Below are positions 1 through 7,970 of a DNA stretch of 64,000 nt, piece by piece. The notes under the pieces were generated by a model. It made no database searches, had not been told where the DNA came from, and was given only the letters and a program-made list of their open reading frames with translations. Made by a program: the position numbers and the translations under genes. Numbering within the stretch: position 1 is the first letter of the stretch; the number at the start of each line of letters is the position of its first letter. Source of the stretch: Olleya sp. Hel_I_94. GTDB lineage: Bacteria > Bacteroidota > Bacteroidia > Flavobacteriales > Flavobacteriaceae. The DNA is taken from contig NZ_VISI01000002.1 of the NCBI RefSeq assembly GCF_007827365.1, forward strand, positions 2,113,001-2,177,000, written 5' to 3'.

Positions 1-1608
1 ATTGATGAGCTAAAAAGTATTGACCTAATGGCTAAAGACTGCCCTGTAAAATATATTATTACCGTAAATGCTTTAAAAGAAGGTTGGGATTGCCCAAATG
101 CATATATTTTAGCATCATTAGCAGACAAATCTTCCCCTGTGGAAGTAGAACAAATTTTAGGTAGAGTTTTAAGACAACCTTATGTGGTAAAGCATAAAGA
201 AGCGTTATTAAATATGTCTTTTGTGTTAACAGCTTCAGCAAAGTTTAATGAGACCTTAGATAGTATTGTTAAAGGTTTGCAAGAATCTGGTTTTAGTAAA
301 GATGATTATTATGCAGAAGAAGCACCTGAAGAAGAATTAACTCCAAATGAAATACTTACAGATAACTTATTTTCAAATGAACCTGAACCTGACAGCTATG
401 TTAAATCTGATGAAGATTTTGATGTAGAAGCTGTTGAGTTTAATCCGGAGGAAGAAGTTACATTAGACACGATTAGTAAGCAAAATACTTTAGTATCTCA
501 TATTACAGAAAAGGCAAAAGTTGAAGGACAAACTTTTGAACAGAAAGTAAATGATATTGAAATTGATGATACTACTTCTATTTTTACAGATATTATGAAA
601 ACTGCACCTAAAGTTTATAAACTGGACTCCCAATTTAAAGAAGTTGCAACTACTATTAAATTACCTCAATTCTTTAAAAAAGTGGAAGAAGGAGAGCTTG
701 GTGAGGTTAGCCTGTTTGAAGAATTAAATTCTGAAGACCAATACCTAAATAAGGTAAGTTTACTTGATGGTTTTAAGCTATCTAATTACAGTACACAAGT
801 TACTTTTGATGATATTTCTAAAGAGATATACGCAGTAGATTTTAATGAGCAGAAAAAGACTGCTACTGCACAAAAAGTAAGCAAAAGAGCTAAAGAAATT
901 TTAGTTGACACTATATTATCTAAACCTAAAGCATCACAGGTAAACCAAATTAGTAGCATCATAGTTTCTAAACTTGGAGACATGACACCTATTTCGCAAC
1001 AAGAATTACAAAAATATGTTAGTCGCGTTTTTGATAATCTATCTAGTGAGCAAATTAGAGATATAGTAGATAATGATTTTATTTATGTAAAAAAGATTAG
1101 AGATAAAATCAATGAACTAACAGACACTTATGCTAAAGAGCGTTTTAAAGTTCTTATAGATAGTAATAAGATTATTGTAAAAGACAATTTTGAATTCCCT
1201 GAAACATTAACCTTTTTAAACCCTAGTACCACTATTGGCAAATCTCTATATGATAGAGAAGCTAGCATGAACAATTATGAGCAAAAAATGATTATGGAAG
1301 TAGCTTCACTTGAAAACATAGTCTTTTGGCATAGAAACCTTGAAAGAGGTAAAGGGTTTGCTTTAAATGGGTTTAGTTCTAACCATTATCCAGACTTTAT
1401 TCTTTACACTAAAAAAGGAAACATCATACTATTAGAAACCAAAGGAGATGTGTATGATAATGATGACAGTAGAAATAAAAATATTTTAGGTAAGACTTGG
1501 GCTGAAAAAGCAGGAGATAACTTTAAATACTTTATGGTATTTGAATCTAAACAGGTTGAAAATACTTATACAGCTAGAAGTGTAATTGAAGTGATTAAAG
1601 GGCTATAA
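1..1608 (+). CDS. Type III restriction enzyme, Res (helicase-endonuclease) subunit, 3' part
   Basis: The reading frame is open from base 1, so the start lies outside the window and only the C-terminal half or so of the protein is present. Counting from the first in-frame ATG (base 28), residues 16-31 resemble the superfamily 2 helicase segment around motif V (LKEGWDCPNA) and residues 42-51 give motif VI (QILGRVLRQP). Near the C terminus, YPDF (D456) followed by LLETKGD (E470, K472) forms the PD-(D/E)xK nuclease signature of type III Res subunits. Res translocates on DNA and cuts when paired with the Mod methyltransferase, which should lie upstream, outside this window. The frame is intact to its stop. 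It is followed on the same strand by two unrecognised genes. Confidence 0.85.
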   Translation: MDELKSIDLMAKDCPVKYIITVNALKEGWDCPNAYILASLADKSSPVEVEQILGRVLRQPYVVKHKEALLNMSFVLTASAKFNETLDSIVKGLQESGFSKDDYYAEEAPEEELTPNEILTDNLFSNEPEPDSYVKSDEDFDVEAVEFNPEEEVTLDTISKQNTLVSHITEKAKVEGQTFEQKVNDIEIDDTTSIFTDIMKTAPKVYKLDSQFKEVATTIKLPQFFKKVEEGELGEVSLFEELNSEDQYLNKVSLLDGFKLSNYSTQVTFDDISKEIYAVDFNEQKKTATAQKVSKRAKEILVDTILSKPKASQVNQISSIIVSKLGDMTPISQQELQKYVSRVFDNLSSEQIRDIVDNDFIYVKKIRDKINELTDTYAKERFKVLIDSNKIIVKDNFEFPETLTFLNPSTTIGKSLYDREASMNNYEQKMIMEVASLENIVFWHRNLERGKGFALNGFSSNHYPDFILYTKKGNIILLETKGDVYDNDDSRNKNILGKTWAEKAGDNFKYFMVFESKQVENTYTARSVIEVIKGL

Positions 1609-1715
1609 AGTAATAGCTATGGGATTTCAATTTTAATAGTAAGATGCCTGCAAGAAAGATATTTTCAGAAAAAACTTTTTATTATATTTTTAAATAGTAA
1701 TTTAGCTTTTCGATT

Positions 1716-2657
1716 ATGTCAGATTCAAAATTAGAAATAAAAATTATAGAAGATCAACAAGGTGCCCATATTGATTTGGACAACCTATCTGTTGATGCCT
1801 CAAAATCTCTTCAAATTATTCTTGAATCATTTACAAGGATTGCACAAGAAGAAAATAATGAAGATTTTAGTATTTCTATAAAAAAAGGAAGTGCATGCAT
1901 TGCACTTAGTGCTCCCGAAACTAAATTACATATTGTTCATAAAAAAGTAATAGATGTATTGGAGTACAACTCCTCTAATGAAACTTATGTTGAAAGCTTA
2001 AAAGCTATTCAACAAAGAGTTGGATTTAAAGATTTTAAATTTGAAATCATATATAGTGATTCTCAAAATAATGAGATTGTAGACTTGCTCCCTGGATTTA
2101 AACAGAATAGAAAATTTTCAAGAAAAAAAAGAATTGCAAGGAAGAATCAGCCTTTAAAAATAAAATTTATTCAAGGTAAACTTTACGAGATTGGGGGAAA
2201 AAGACCCAATATTCACATTCAGCAAGGATTAGAATCACACAAAATAAAATGTACTGAACTACAAGCTAAAAAAGTTAAAGGTCTTCTATACAATGAAGAT
2301 GTTATGTTTTCAGCATGGGAAACAATCGGAGCAGATAAAAAAACGGTTTTAACCTATTGTGACAACTATGTAAATAAAGATTTATTTGATGAACTCGAAA
2401 GCTTTATGGTCTTAAATTTAAATCAAAATGGAACAAAACCTATAAAAGATTTACATAATATTTTAGTTGAAAATATAAAAATAGCAGACTTTGGTAAAGT
2501 AAAAAAAATAATTAAACTTTTTAAAACAGAATTAACTGACGTAAACAGGCTCAGAGCAATACTATTATGTACTAAGCCATTTAAGGATAGAGATGACTTA
2601 AACGAGTTATTAATTTCAGTTTTTGATTTAATAGAGAAAAAGTTAAAGAAAGTTTAG
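1716..2657 (+). CDS. Uncharacterised protein following type III restriction gene (first of a pair)
   Basis: I do not recognise a family for this 313-residue protein. It has no signal peptide or membrane segment, so it is probably cytoplasmic. The N-terminal ~90 residues look like an alpha/beta domain containing the segment SISIKKGSACIAL. A very basic stretch around residues 130-150 (RKFSRKKRIARK) suggests nucleic-acid contact, and the C terminus is lysine-rich and probably helical. It lies 107 bases after the restriction gene and only 3 bases before the next gene, so the pair is very likely co-transcribed. Its position on a tRNA-flanking element beside restriction genes is compatible with a defence or toxin-type role, but that is inference. 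Confidence 0.6.
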   Translation: MSDSKLEIKIIEDQQGAHIDLDNLSVDASKSLQIILESFTRIAQEENNEDFSISIKKGSACIALSAPETKLHIVHKKVIDVLEYNSSNETYVESLKAIQQRVGFKDFKFEIIYSDSQNNEIVDLLPGFKQNRKFSRKKRIARKNQPLKIKFIQGKLYEIGGKRPNIHIQQGLESHKIKCTELQAKKVKGLLYNEDVMFSAWETIGADKKTVLTYCDNYVNKDLFDELESFMVLNLNQNGTKPIKDLHNILVENIKIADFGKVKKIIKLFKTELTDVNRLRAILLCTKPFKDRDDLNELLISVFDLIEKKLKKV

Positions 2658-2660
2658 TTT

Positions 2661-3365
2661 ATGCTTACAATAGAACAAATAGACAGGAATTTACTAAACA
2701 TAGATACTGATCAATTGAAGGATAATTTTATAGCAATTGCTGTTCAAGTAGATAGCCATGGGATTGGATATCATTCAGGATTAATCATATCGGTTAATAA
2801 AGAGGTTTCGCTATTTCATTATACAGGAAAAGATGTTATGATTGATGCACCTCCAAAAAAAGGTGACTGGGTTTTGTGTAAAGAATTAGACATAATTGAT
2901 GAGCAATTTTCTTTAGGATTCTTAGCTCATTGTGAATTAATTGCTGAAAACTCAAATCCAACATATGGGTTTATGTTTGAAAACTCTTACTGGAAAGAAG
3001 GTGTCTATTTCAGTGAAGCCGAAGTTAATGAAATAACTACTTGTGTTGGTTTTTGCATAAGTACAATATCTGGCTATTTATTAGAAGATCATTTATACTT
3101 AAAATTAGATGAGTGGAATATAGATTCTACTGAAAGTTTTAGACAAAAATACTCATCCTTTTATGACAGAACATTAGACAAAATGAAGCTTGATCATCCT
3201 GATAAATACGATCATTTTGTTTTAAATTATGTAAAAAGAATAACACCTTCAGAATTAGCTGCATCTGCATTCATTGACAAGACTCCTATTGATAAAGAAC
3301 AAATTAATAGTATACTGGAAAAAGTAGAACAGAGCATTAGTAATAAAAGATTAAATAGCGCCTAA
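2661..3365 (+). CDS. Uncharacterised protein, second of a pair
   Basis: This is a 234-residue soluble protein with no family I can name. It starts 3 bases after the preceding gene ends, so the two are probably translated from one message. Notable conserved-looking residues are a His in GIGYHSG, another in FHYTG, a His-Cys pair in FLAHCEL and a Cys pair in TTCVGFC. Such His/Cys combinations can belong to a cysteine-hydrolase-like fold, but the order does not match a family I can identify. The C-terminal third is helical and charged. The stop codon lies inside a strong hairpin shared with the convergent DUF3871 gene. Confidence 0.6.
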   Translation: MLTIEQIDRNLLNIDTDQLKDNFIAIAVQVDSHGIGYHSGLIISVNKEVSLFHYTGKDVMIDAPPKKGDWVLCKELDIIDEQFSLGFLAHCELIAENSNPTYGFMFENSYWKEGVYFSEAEVNEITTCVGFCISTISGYLLEDHLYLKLDEWNIDSTESFRQKYSSFYDRTLDKMKLDHPDKYDHFVLNYVKRITPSELAASAFIDKTPIDKEQINSILEKVEQSISNKRLNSA

Positions 3366-3383
3366 ATAAATTAGGCACTATTT
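3353..3383. terminator. Bidirectional terminator between convergent genes
   Basis: AAATAGCGCCTAA and TTAGGCACTATTT can pair over 13 positions with one mismatch and a 5-base loop. T-rich and A-rich flanks on both sides suit termination in both directions. It overlaps the stop codon of the rightward gene and lies just before the stop of the leftward DUF3871 gene. Confidence 0.6.
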
Positions 3384-3387
3384 CTAC

Positions 3388-4422
3388 TCAACTCAAAAAC
3401 CAACGATGTTTAGAATCACCATTGATAGCATTTGCCAGACCTTGAGTAAAATCAAAGGCATTGACATTTCTTGATAGAAAAGAGTCTATGTAAGAGCTCT
3501 TATTAGCTCCTGTGAAGAGATTATATACATTCCAAAGGTTAATATCTCCATTCTCGTTTCTACAAAAGCTATCATCTAAATAATAGTCTTTAGCTACTGT
3601 AGAAATCTGTCCATCATTAAGCATTAATTCTGGAATTAGAGTCTTTTCCTCTTTAGGTAAAAAGTTATATAGTCTTGCTCTACCTATAAGCTGAGCAAAT
3701 TGCTGTTCTGTTAAATTATGCTGAGATAACTGCTTCATTTCCTGTAAATGAGATTGTGCATTGTAATTCTCAATTAAGTCCATAATTTTAGACTGTAATT
3801 CAGAATAGTTCCCTACTCGCATTTCATCTTGATACCCATCTGTAGAAATACATAGGTTACAACATACCATATTTTGAAAACCTACAAAAAACTTGAATTT
3901 CTCATACGTTTTTCTGTTATACAAGTTTTCTTGATTGTAAGCTCTAACACCTCCAACAGTTAATGATACATCATGACCATTTATGTTTTCTGTAATAGAT
4001 GGTATTCTAATGATAAATGCCATTCTTTCAAAGTACTGTGTTTTCTCATGTTCTAAAAGCTCTTTTACTGGCTTGTAAATTGCTTCAGCAGTTCTGCCTT
4101 TAATTTGATGAGAAACTCTAACCTCTGGTACTTCAATTGTATGATGTGAAAACACCTTACCAATACAGTCTTGAGCTATCTCTATAAACTCTTGATGTGC
4201 TAATGTCTTCTCATTATCTTTACTGAATACTGGAATGATGCAATCATGCTTTAAAGTAGAAAGGCTAACCTCTTTTGTGTTAGCCTCTATAAATGGGTTA
4301 TGTTGATATACTTTATTTTTTGAAGGTATTTGCAAAGGATGCACAATTTCAGGAATACCTTCAAGATTATTAAATACTCCTTGACGTTGCTTGTTAAGCT
4401 CTGTTACTGATACTATTTCCAT
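3388..4422 (-). CDS. DUF3871 family protein
   Basis: The 344-residue protein matches my recollection of DUF3871, a family of unknown function found on Bacteroidota integrative elements. The N-terminal half has the characteristic segments LKHDCIIPVFSKDNE and FERMAFIIRIPSI. The middle has VGGVRAYNQENLY followed by CCNLCISTDG with several cysteines. No signal peptide or membrane segment is seen. The start overlaps the end of the upstream ATPase gene by 29 bases in another frame, so the two are tightly coupled. On comparable elements the pair appears beside recombinases, which suggests a job in element maintenance rather than host metabolism (inference). Confidence 0.65.
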   Translation of the reverse strand: MEIVSVTELNKQRQGVFNNLEGIPEIVHPLQIPSKNKVYQHNPFIEANTKEVSLSTLKHDCIIPVFSKDNEKTLAHQEFIEIAQDCIGKVFSHHTIEVPEVRVSHQIKGRTAEAIYKPVKELLEHEKTQYFERMAFIIRIPSITENINGHDVSLTVGGVRAYNQENLYNRKTYEKFKFFVGFQNMVCCNLCISTDGYQDEMRVGNYSELQSKIMDLIENYNAQSHLQEMKQLSQHNLTEQQFAQLIGRARLYNFLPKEEKTLIPELMLNDGQISTVAKDYYLDDSFCRNENGDINLWNVYNLFTGANKSSYIDSFLSRNVNAFDFTQGLANAINGDSKHRWFLS

Positions 4423-5257
4423 TTTGACTAAAATTTTGTGGTTTAACTAATTTTTCTAATAAATCTTTTTTAGCTTGATACAAAGCTTTTAATGGTAACT
4501 GAAAACTTGGGTATTCTTTATACAGTTCCATTAACTGACTAACAGATAAACACTCTTCTATTCGCTGTTTTACATCTTCCTCTTTTACAGGTGAAGTACA
4601 CCATTCTAAAATGCGTTTTCCTGTAGAAGTATTAATCATAAATTCTGGTCTACCTGAAAACAGATTGGTTCTGTCTTTACTCGCTATCGCAAAGTGCTTA
4701 ATGTCTATATCAAATACTATGGTAAATTCATAAGACACATCATCCCTTTGCACAGCTTTAAGTCCAACTTTTTCAGGTACATATTTTCCATCTTTTTGTT
4801 GCAGTACATAATCCTGTTTTGTTCTCATTGTAGCTATAACATGTGCATCACATTGTAAAATCTTATTGATAAATGCTTTCTGCCTTGGAGTTACCTTATT
4901 CCAGTTAGCAAAAGAATTACCAGGTAGTTTAGAATGATAATCTAAGAGCTCATCCCACACTTGAGATATAGAATCTAAAATTATCACTTCCATTCCTGCC
5001 TTTTCACAAACAGTGATTGCTTCTATGAATTTCTCTGGTGTATAAGGTGGTTGTAATGGCAGTACATTGTAGTTACCTAAATGAGCATAAAGGTCAGCTG
5101 AGCCATTTTCTGTGTCTATTACAGCTACTTTTTCTAATTGGTCATTAGTTAGTCCTTTAGCCAATAAAAGAGAGCTTAAACTCTTGCCTGAGCCTGATGA
5201 ACCTTGCAGAGCCATTTTAATTTTTGCTTGTTGTCTTTCTGATTTTCGTAATTGCAT
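4394..5257 (-). CDS. RecA-like P-loop ATPase (AAA_24 / phage nucleotide-binding type)
   Basis: The 287-residue protein has a clear Walker A at residues 19-26 (GSSGSGKS) and a Walker B ending in D95 (VIILDS). VAVIDTENGSADLY after Walker A is typical of AAA_24 proteins, the family of phage-encoded Sak4-like recombination ATPases. Such proteins bind ATP and single-stranded DNA or assist annealing; that role is family knowledge and not visible directly. The first ATG is used, giving MQLRKSERQQ just ahead of the nucleotide-binding core. It is followed by the overlapping DUF3871 gene and preceded by the recombinase gene, from which a terminator hairpin separates it. Confidence 0.65.
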   Translation of the reverse strand: MQLRKSERQQAKIKMALQGSSGSGKSLSSLLLAKGLTNDQLEKVAVIDTENGSADLYAHLGNYNVLPLQPPYTPEKFIEAITVCEKAGMEVIILDSISQVWDELLDYHSKLPGNSFANWNKVTPRQKAFINKILQCDAHVIATMRTKQDYVLQQKDGKYVPEKVGLKAVQRDDVSYEFTIVFDIDIKHFAIASKDRTNLFSGRPEFMINTSTGKRILEWCTSPVKEEDVKQRIEECLSVSQLMELYKEYPSFQLPLKALYQAKKDLLEKLVKPQNFSQNGNSISNRA

Positions 5258-5331
5258 AATTTATGTTTTTGAAGGTTTATATTAATTTGAATTATTTTTA
5301 ACTTGAATTTGAATGGATTCAGTTTATAATG

Positions 5332-5361
5332 AAAAAGACCCTCGGTGTTGAGAGTCTTTTT
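5332..5361. terminator. Terminator after the recombinase gene
   Basis: AAAAAGAC and GTCTTTTT form the base of a hairpin extended by CTC/GAG after one mismatch, with a GGTGTT loop. It lies a few bases beyond the stop of the leftward recombinase gene and ahead of the ATPase gene. The T tract is present on both strands. Confidence 0.6.
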
Positions 5362-5368
5362 AATAAAT

Positions 5369-6601
5369 TTATGAAGCATATTTCAGCTTGGGCTCTTCGA
5401 GTAATTTACCCATTGCATCATCTATAGTTTTATCATCAAACTCTTTTAGATATGCCTTAGTAACACTTACATCATGATGTCCCATGGACTCACCAATTAG
5501 ATCCGTAGAAATTCCTGCAAACTTTAAATTGGTTGCGAAGCTGTGCCTTATCACATAAGAGGTTACATTTTGTTCTACACCTTGGATTTCAGCTATCTCT
5601 TTAAGTTGCTTATTAAATTTACTTATTGTTTTATGCTTTCTGTTCTCTATTTGCATTGGTGTTAACTTGTCTTTTAACAAGATAGGAAATACGTAGTTTG
5701 TTTCACTTTTTTGAGTTTTGTAATAAGCTATAATTTCCTTTACAGGTGCTAACATCTTTACTGAAAATCTACCTTTAGTTTTAGAACGAATATATAAAAC
5801 CCTATCCCCTTGTATGTTCTCCCATTTTAGTTTCATTAGGTCAACAAAATTCATTCCTCCCATATAATAACTAAAGACCATGTAGTTTTTAGCATCAATC
5901 AAATGAGGATTTTTATTGGTATCTAAAGCCTCCATTAATCTCATTTCATCTCTAGTTAAAGCTTTTTTTATTCCTTTGCCTTTTAACTTAGAAACCTTAT
6001 ATACTTTAAAAGGGTAGTATTTTTCACCTACAACCCCTTTCTTAATAGCATCGTTAAACAAAGCTCTTAGTTCTCGCATTTTTACTCCAATACCACCATC
6101 AGTATTGCCATTACTTCTTAAATAAGTTTCATATTTATCAAGTAAGACAGGGGTTATCTCTCTAAACACTAAATTCTTGTTAGAATGAAACTTAAAGAAT
6201 GAATTATATACATCTTTATAAGCTCTTGCATTTCCTGTTCTTCCCGCTCTATTCAAATCTGAAATTTTCTCTTTCCAGAATTCAGACACCGTAACCTGTG
6301 AAGACTTTCTACCTCTAAACTTAGCTTCAAATTGATTTAGCGTAAAATCAATGTTATCTAAAGCAAACTCATCTATTATTTTTAATGCTTTTTCTTGTAG
6401 CTTTAAAAGAAGTCTGTTTCTCTGTGAAGCATTTGGATATGATTTTTTAAACTCGTTCTTTTTAGAGTCCCAATCTTGCTTTTCACAAAGCATCCCTAAA
6501 GAGATAAGTTTAGACTTTCTGTCTTTTACTATTCTTAATATTACTGGTAATTCGTTTTGTTTGTTGGGTTTGTTTCTTAGTGTGATATTAATACTTGCCA
6601 T
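5369..6601 (-). CDS. Tyrosine recombinase (site-specific integrase), Bacteroidota type
   Basis: The protein has 410 residues from the start MASINITLRNK. An upstream in-frame ATG (6634) would add 11 residues, but the shorter form matches the usual N terminus of Arm-DNA-binding recombinases. The N-terminal ~90 residues form the arm-binding domain, then a SAM-like core-binding domain, then the catalytic domain. In the latter I see the lysine in SKTKGRFSVK, the Arg-His of SYVIRHSFA, the His of ESMGHHDVS and the nucleophilic Tyr in VTKAYLKEF. The first catalytic Arg is expected around YYMGGMNFVDL but is not evident. The gene should catalyse integration and excision of the element ending at tRNA-Asn. 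An inverted repeat lies just upstream. Confidence 0.9.
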   Translation of the reverse strand: MASINITLRNKPNKQNELPVILRIVKDRKSKLISLGMLCEKQDWDSKKNEFKKSYPNASQRNRLLLKLQEKALKIIDEFALDNIDFTLNQFEAKFRGRKSSQVTVSEFWKEKISDLNRAGRTGNARAYKDVYNSFFKFHSNKNLVFREITPVLLDKYETYLRSNGNTDGGIGVKMRELRALFNDAIKKGVVGEKYYPFKVYKVSKLKGKGIKKALTRDEMRLMEALDTNKNPHLIDAKNYMVFSYYMGGMNFVDLMKLKWENIQGDRVLYIRSKTKGRFSVKMLAPVKEIIAYYKTQKSETNYVFPILLKDKLTPMQIENRKHKTISKFNKQLKEIAEIQGVEQNVTSYVIRHSFATNLKFAGISTDLIGESMGHHDVSVTKAYLKEFDDKTIDDAMGKLLEEPKLKYAS

Positions 6602-6621
6602 AATTATGATTTTAAGTATGC

Positions 6622-6672
6622 GACATTTTCTCAACTATATATTACATATACTATAATGGTTGATAAAATGTC
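6622..6672. repeat. Inverted repeat upstream of recombinase gene
   Basis: GACATTTTCTCAAC (6622-6635) and GTTGATAAAATGTC (6659-6672) are inverted copies with 13 of 14 positions matching, separated by 23 AT-rich bases. The repeat fills the gap between the stop of the upstream gene and the recombinase start at 6601. There is no T tract, so it is more likely a protein-binding site (recombinase or regulator) than a terminator. Confidence 0.5.
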
Positions 6673-6678
6673 ACAATG

Positions 6679-7560
6679 TTAGTTGGAAATGAATACACTA
6701 AAAGCTTTCCTTAATTCGCTTTCTATATTTAGCTTTTCTTTATTTAGATTGTGCTTTAATATCAATGCATGGAGTTTCGTCTTTTCTCTATACTTTGCTT
6801 TTCTGCCATTTTGTGTATTAAAAGATTCCCAATACCTCTTACTTAAATATTTATCCAGTGACATCTTATCTTTCCCCTTAACATTTTCATAATTATCTAC
6901 AATAATTATATCGTTAAATCTCAACATAAATAAATCAAATAGTAGTTTTAGCTTTTCCTTATTAACTAAATCACTTACAGTAATAACACCTATTTTCTTT
7001 AGGTCTAAACTCTTATTTAGTGTTAGGTTTACTCTTAGGTAATTTTCTAAACCAAGTCCCTTTTTACTTGCATAAACACAAATAGTATGGTTGGTGTATT
7101 CAAACTCCTTTAACTCTGTGTTTTTCTTGTTCTTTTTATTATGATTATAATAATTTAATTTATGCATAAGAATGTTCATTTTTATTAAATCTTTCCCTGC
7201 AATTTTTGTTGGTACACTAAAGCCGTAACTAATCTTAGATATTTTAGTTTCATCGGAGTCGATTATATAGCTTTTAAAATTTTCTAAAGCTATAAAGTAC
7301 TCCGAAAATGTTAGGTTTTTATATTGATGCATATAACCTCTAGAAACATGACGATGTATGCTCTTTAGATTACCAATAATAAATGCTCGATACTTATCTA
7401 TTAAAGCTGAAACTCCGTTTTGATAGGCTTTTATAGGGTAGCTCTCTTCACCCGTTTTGATATCAACTACTCCTTTAACATCATCAAAAACATTACTTCC
7501 TGTAATAAAAAGTTGATATTCTGATTTAGTTTTGTGGTATGATCTTATCATATCTATCAT
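6679..7560 (-). CDS. Possible rolling-circle replication initiator (gene II/X-like) of the element
   Basis: The 293-residue protein starts MIDMIRSYHK and has the general layout of the phage/plasmid gene II/X replication family. There is a beta-rich N terminus, an aromatic/His segment IGNLKSIHRH, then NLTFSEYFIALENFKSYI, a beta segment KISYGFSVP, and a late segment ending with IGVITVSDLVNKEKLKLLF and a hydrophobic block. In that family these parts correspond to the metal-binding His region and the tyrosine-bearing nickase domain. I matched the layout by eye, not by alignment, so the call is tentative. Its gene starts 4 bases after the HTH gene ends, implying one operon, and ends just before the recombinase. 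Confidence 0.4.
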   Translation of the reverse strand: MIDMIRSYHKTKSEYQLFITGSNVFDDVKGVVDIKTGEESYPIKAYQNGVSALIDKYRAFIIGNLKSIHRHVSRGYMHQYKNLTFSEYFIALENFKSYIIDSDETKISKISYGFSVPTKIAGKDLIKMNILMHKLNYYNHNKKNKKNTELKEFEYTNHTICVYASKKGLGLENYLRVNLTLNKSLDLKKIGVITVSDLVNKEKLKLLFDLFMLRFNDIIIVDNYENVKGKDKMSLDKYLSKRYWESFNTQNGRKAKYREKTKLHALILKHNLNKEKLNIESELRKAFSVFISN

Positions 7561-7564
7561 AACC

Positions 7565-7858
7565 TTAGTGCTCTAAAGGTTTAGACAAATAATGATCAAT
7601 CTTCAAAGTATATTCATCATCAGTACTGACTCTACTGCCTGTTATCCACTGCTCTAATTCTAGACGCTTTAAATATATTTTCTTGCCACCAGGTTTGTAA
7701 TGAGGAATCTCCTTATTACTTGTCATTTTGTAAAGCCTAGAGGTTGATAATCCCAAGAACTCTGAAGCTTCTTCAATTGTTAAAATATCTTTTTGCTTAA
7801 TGTTTAGAGCTAAAAGAAGTTTTTTTATTTCTTTAATTTCATTTTGAATAAAATCCAT
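7565..7858 (-). CDS. Excisionase-family helix-turn-helix DNA-binding protein
   Basis: This small protein of 97 residues has a MerR/excisionase-type winged helix (HTH_17). The core reads ILTIEEASEFLGLSTSRLY, then HYKPGGKKIYLKRLELEQW, the usual wing and second helix. The N-terminal 25 residues look like a short coiled coil (IKEIKKLLLAL). Family members direct excision or regulate element genes. It is the first gene of a probable operon with the replication-like gene and perhaps the recombinase. A perfect 16-bp palindrome lies 16 bases upstream of its start, which could be its own operator. Confidence 0.8.
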   Translation of the reverse strand: MDFIQNEIKEIKKLLLALNIKQKDILTIEEASEFLGLSTSRLYKMTSNKEIPHYKPGGKKIYLKRLELEQWITGSRVSTDDEYTLKIDHYLSKPLEH

Positions 7859-7874
7859 AATTATAATAAATTAT

Positions 7875-7890
7875 GGATAGTCGACTATCC
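7875..7890. promoter_or_regulatory. Perfect 16-bp palindrome upstream of the HTH gene
   Basis: GGATAGTCGACTATCC is its own reverse complement. It lies 16 bases before the start codon of the excisionase-like gene and 0.3 kb before the replication-like gene. It could be an autoregulatory operator or part of a replication or nicking origin. Neither role is shown by the sequence. Confidence 0.5.
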
Positions 7891-7970
7891 TTGTTAATGT
7901 TGAAACAAAGAAACCGCGAAGAAGACCTTACATTAGTTTACCATACCTTGACCGTATAGTAAAGCTATAT

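Noticed and set aside
5286..5314. Repeated TTGAAT units upstream of the ATPase gene as iterons
   Set aside because: Only three short irregular copies in AT-rich DNA; likely chance.
5176..5379. A 67-codon leftward frame between the ATPase and the recombinase
   Set aside because: It overlaps the ATPase gene start and the terminator, is lysine/asparagine-biased, and has no recognisable domain.
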